A DNA stretch of 13,924 nt, from assembly GCA_030838815.1 (NCBI GenBank), contig JAUZEX010000933.1, positions 1 through 13,924 of the forward strand. Reading direction: 5' to 3'. The notes under the pieces were generated by a model. That model saw only the letters and a list, made by a program, of their open reading frames with translations. It did no database searches and was not told where the DNA came from. The position numbers were made by a program, and so were the translations under genes. The stretch's first letter is position 1, and each line of letters opens with the position of its first letter. Of this stretch, positions 12,923-13,924 are shown one piece after another. The stretch comes from Actinomycetota bacterium (GTDB taxonomy: Bacteria > Actinomycetota > Acidimicrobiia > IMCC26256 > BP-133).

Positions 12923-13596
12923 CCGGCTCCGCCGTCCGGCTGCTGGTCGTCGATGACCACCCCGTCGTCCGGCAGGGCCTCCGGACCTTCCTCGGGACCC
13001 GGTCCGACTTCGAGGTCGTGGGCGAGGCCGGTGACGGCGAAACGGCGGTGGCCGAGGCGGCCCGCCTGCGGCCCGACGTGATCCTCATGGATCTGGTCAT
13101 GCCCGGCGTCGACGGACTCGAGGCGATCGGCCGCATCCGGGCCGCCGACCCGCACGCCCGGATCCTGGTCCTGACCAGCTTCGCCTCCGCCGACCAGGTG
13201 CTGCCGGCGCTGCGGGCCGGAGCGGCCGGATACCTGTTGAAGGACGCCGCCCCCGGCGACGTGGAGGCCGCCATCCGGGCCGTGCACCGGGGCGAGGGAC
13301 TGCTGGACCCGGCCGTGACCGCCACCGTCCTGGCCGAGGTCAACCGCCCCGGCCGGGACTCTCCCCCGGCCGGGAGTCGCGCCGGGGATCCCGGGTTCGC
13401 CGCGCTCACGCCCCGGGAGCGGCAGGTACTCGGGCTCCTCGGCCGGGGCATGACCAACGCCGCCATCGCCCGGGAGCTATTCGTGGCCGAGAAGACGGTC
13501 AAGACCCACGTCAGCTCGATCCTGGCCAAGCTGCGGCTGGCCGACCGGACGCAGGCCGCCCTGTACGCCGCCCGCCTCGGGCTGGCGTCGTCGTGA
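12919..13596 (+). CDS. NarL/LuxR-family response regulator
   Basis: The product is 225 residues. The receiver domain (1-125) has the acidic pair Asp12 and Asp13, the phospho-acceptor Asp58 (VILMDLVMPG), the switch residue Thr86 and Lys108. After a Pro/Gly-rich linker (about 142-159) comes a LuxR-type helix-turn-helix (160-222) with LTPRERQVL and AEKTVKTHVSSILAKL. It is the cognate partner of the kinase upstream. The GTG start at 12919 overlaps the kinase TGA as GTGA, and GGAGG (12907-12911) lies seven bases before it. Phosphorylation should promote dimerisation and DNA binding. Targets cannot be read from the window; I see no DosR-like 20-bp palindrome. The stop overlaps the start of a helicase gene, again as GTGA. 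Confidence 0.95.
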   Translation: MTGSAVRLLVVDDHPVVRQGLRTFLGTRSDFEVVGEAGDGETAVAEAARLRPDVILMDLVMPGVDGLEAIGRIRAADPHARILVLTSFASADQVLPALRAGAAGYLLKDAAPGDVEAAIRAVHRGEGLLDPAVTATVLAEVNRPGRDSPPAGSRAGDPGFAALTPRERQVLGLLGRGMTNAAIARELFVAEKTVKTHVSSILAKLRLADRTQAALYAARLGLASS

Positions 13597-13924
13597 CCCA
13601 GGCCGCCGAGACCCTGGCGGCGGTGGTCGCGGCCAAGCCCGGCGGCGAGAACCGCCCGGGGCAGGAGGCGATGTGCGCCGCGGTCGACGCCGCCCTCGCC
13701 TCCGGCGAGCACCTGCTGGTGGAGGCCCCGACCGGCATCGGCAAGAGCCTGGCCTACCTGGCGCCGGCGGTGGCCCACACCCGCGGCGCCGCCGACACGG
13801 CGGTGGTCGTCGTCACGGCCACCAAGGCCCTCCAGGAGCAGCTGACCCGCGACGATCTGCCGGCGCTGGCCGCCGCGCTGCCGGGCCGGCCGCTCCGGTT
13901 CGCCATGCTGAAGGGCCGCTCGAA
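13593..13924 (+). CDS. DinG/XPD-type ATP-dependent DNA helicase, 3' end missing
   Basis: The first 110 codons are present and the frame runs off the window. A RPGQEAM motif (21-27), the Walker A APTGIGKS (45-52) followed by LAYL, motif Ia-like VTATKALQEQL, and FAMLKGRS (just before the Fe-S cysteine region of DinG and XPD) identify a superfamily 2 helicase of the DinG/YoaA type. These unwind 5'-tailed, R-loop or damaged DNA. The Fe-S cysteines would lie just past the window edge and cannot be checked. The start GTG at 13593 overlaps the response regulator TGA as GTGA with no Shine-Dalgarno, so it is probably translated by coupling. Confidence 0.88.
   Translation, partial: MTQAAETLAAVVAAKPGGENRPGQEAMCAAVDAALASGEHLLVEAPTGIGKSLAYLAPAVAHTRGAADTAVVVVTATKALQEQLTRDDLPALAAALPGRPLRFAMLKGRS

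Noticed and set aside
11558..13778. Long minus-strand open frames opposite the kinase, regulator and helicase
   Set aside because: Their composition is Pro/Arg/Gly-rich without domains. The plus strand encodes clear GAF, HisKA, receiver, HTH and Walker motifs.

Overview
The window is very GC-rich, starts many genes with GTG and encodes beta-oxidation enzymes, TetR and NarL-type regulators and antigen-85-like esterases. This points to a high-GC actinomycete (Actinomycetota). An Acidimicrobiia-like lineage is a guess from overall flavour only. I see sixteen protein genes, two of them cut by the window edges. I see no tRNA, rRNA, CRISPR array, transposase or integrase, and no gene-free stretch longer than about 125 bases.

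Layout. (1) 1-1851, plus strand: the 3' end of a crotonase-fold gene followed by an acyl-CoA dehydrogenase, a small fatty-acyl-CoA unit. (2) 1947-3560, plus strand: a secreted seven-repeat beta-propeller and a small secreted protein preceded by an unusually AT-rich leader. (3) 3565-7895, minus strand: SDR dehydrogenase, then alpha/beta hydrolase, AurF-like diiron oxygenase and a Baeyer-Villiger-type flavin monooxygenase. The last three are joined by 4-bp GTGA overlaps. (4) 7946-8554, plus strand: a TetR repressor divergent from the SDR. Two perfect TTGAC-N5-GTCAA palindromes sit in the divergent promoter. (5) 8523-10958: two divergent esterase-family (antigen 85 / EstD-like) genes. One is membrane-anchored with a Pro-rich tail and one is secreted. 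(6) 11083-11589: a 97-residue protein made almost wholly of Pro-punctuated 11-residue repeats, and a 39-residue single-pass membrane microprotein. (7) 11627-13924: a GAF histidine kinase, a NarL/LuxR response regulator and the start of a DinG-type helicase, joined by GTGA overlaps.

How the genes may work together. The SDR, hydrolase, diiron oxygenase and BVMO together make a plausible oxidative degradation route: hydroxylation, alcohol to ketone, ketone to ester, ester hydrolysis. The TetR protein probably controls it through the two operators. The acyl-CoA genes nearby could feed on the products, but they are not in the same transcription unit. The kinase GAF domain keeps the His and Tyr that I recall as heme-contacting residues in mycobacterial DosS, so the two-component pair may sense a gas or redox state. 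The most distinctive items are the twin-operator divergent promoter with two predicted leaderless transcripts, and the apolipoprotein-like 11-mer repeat protein.
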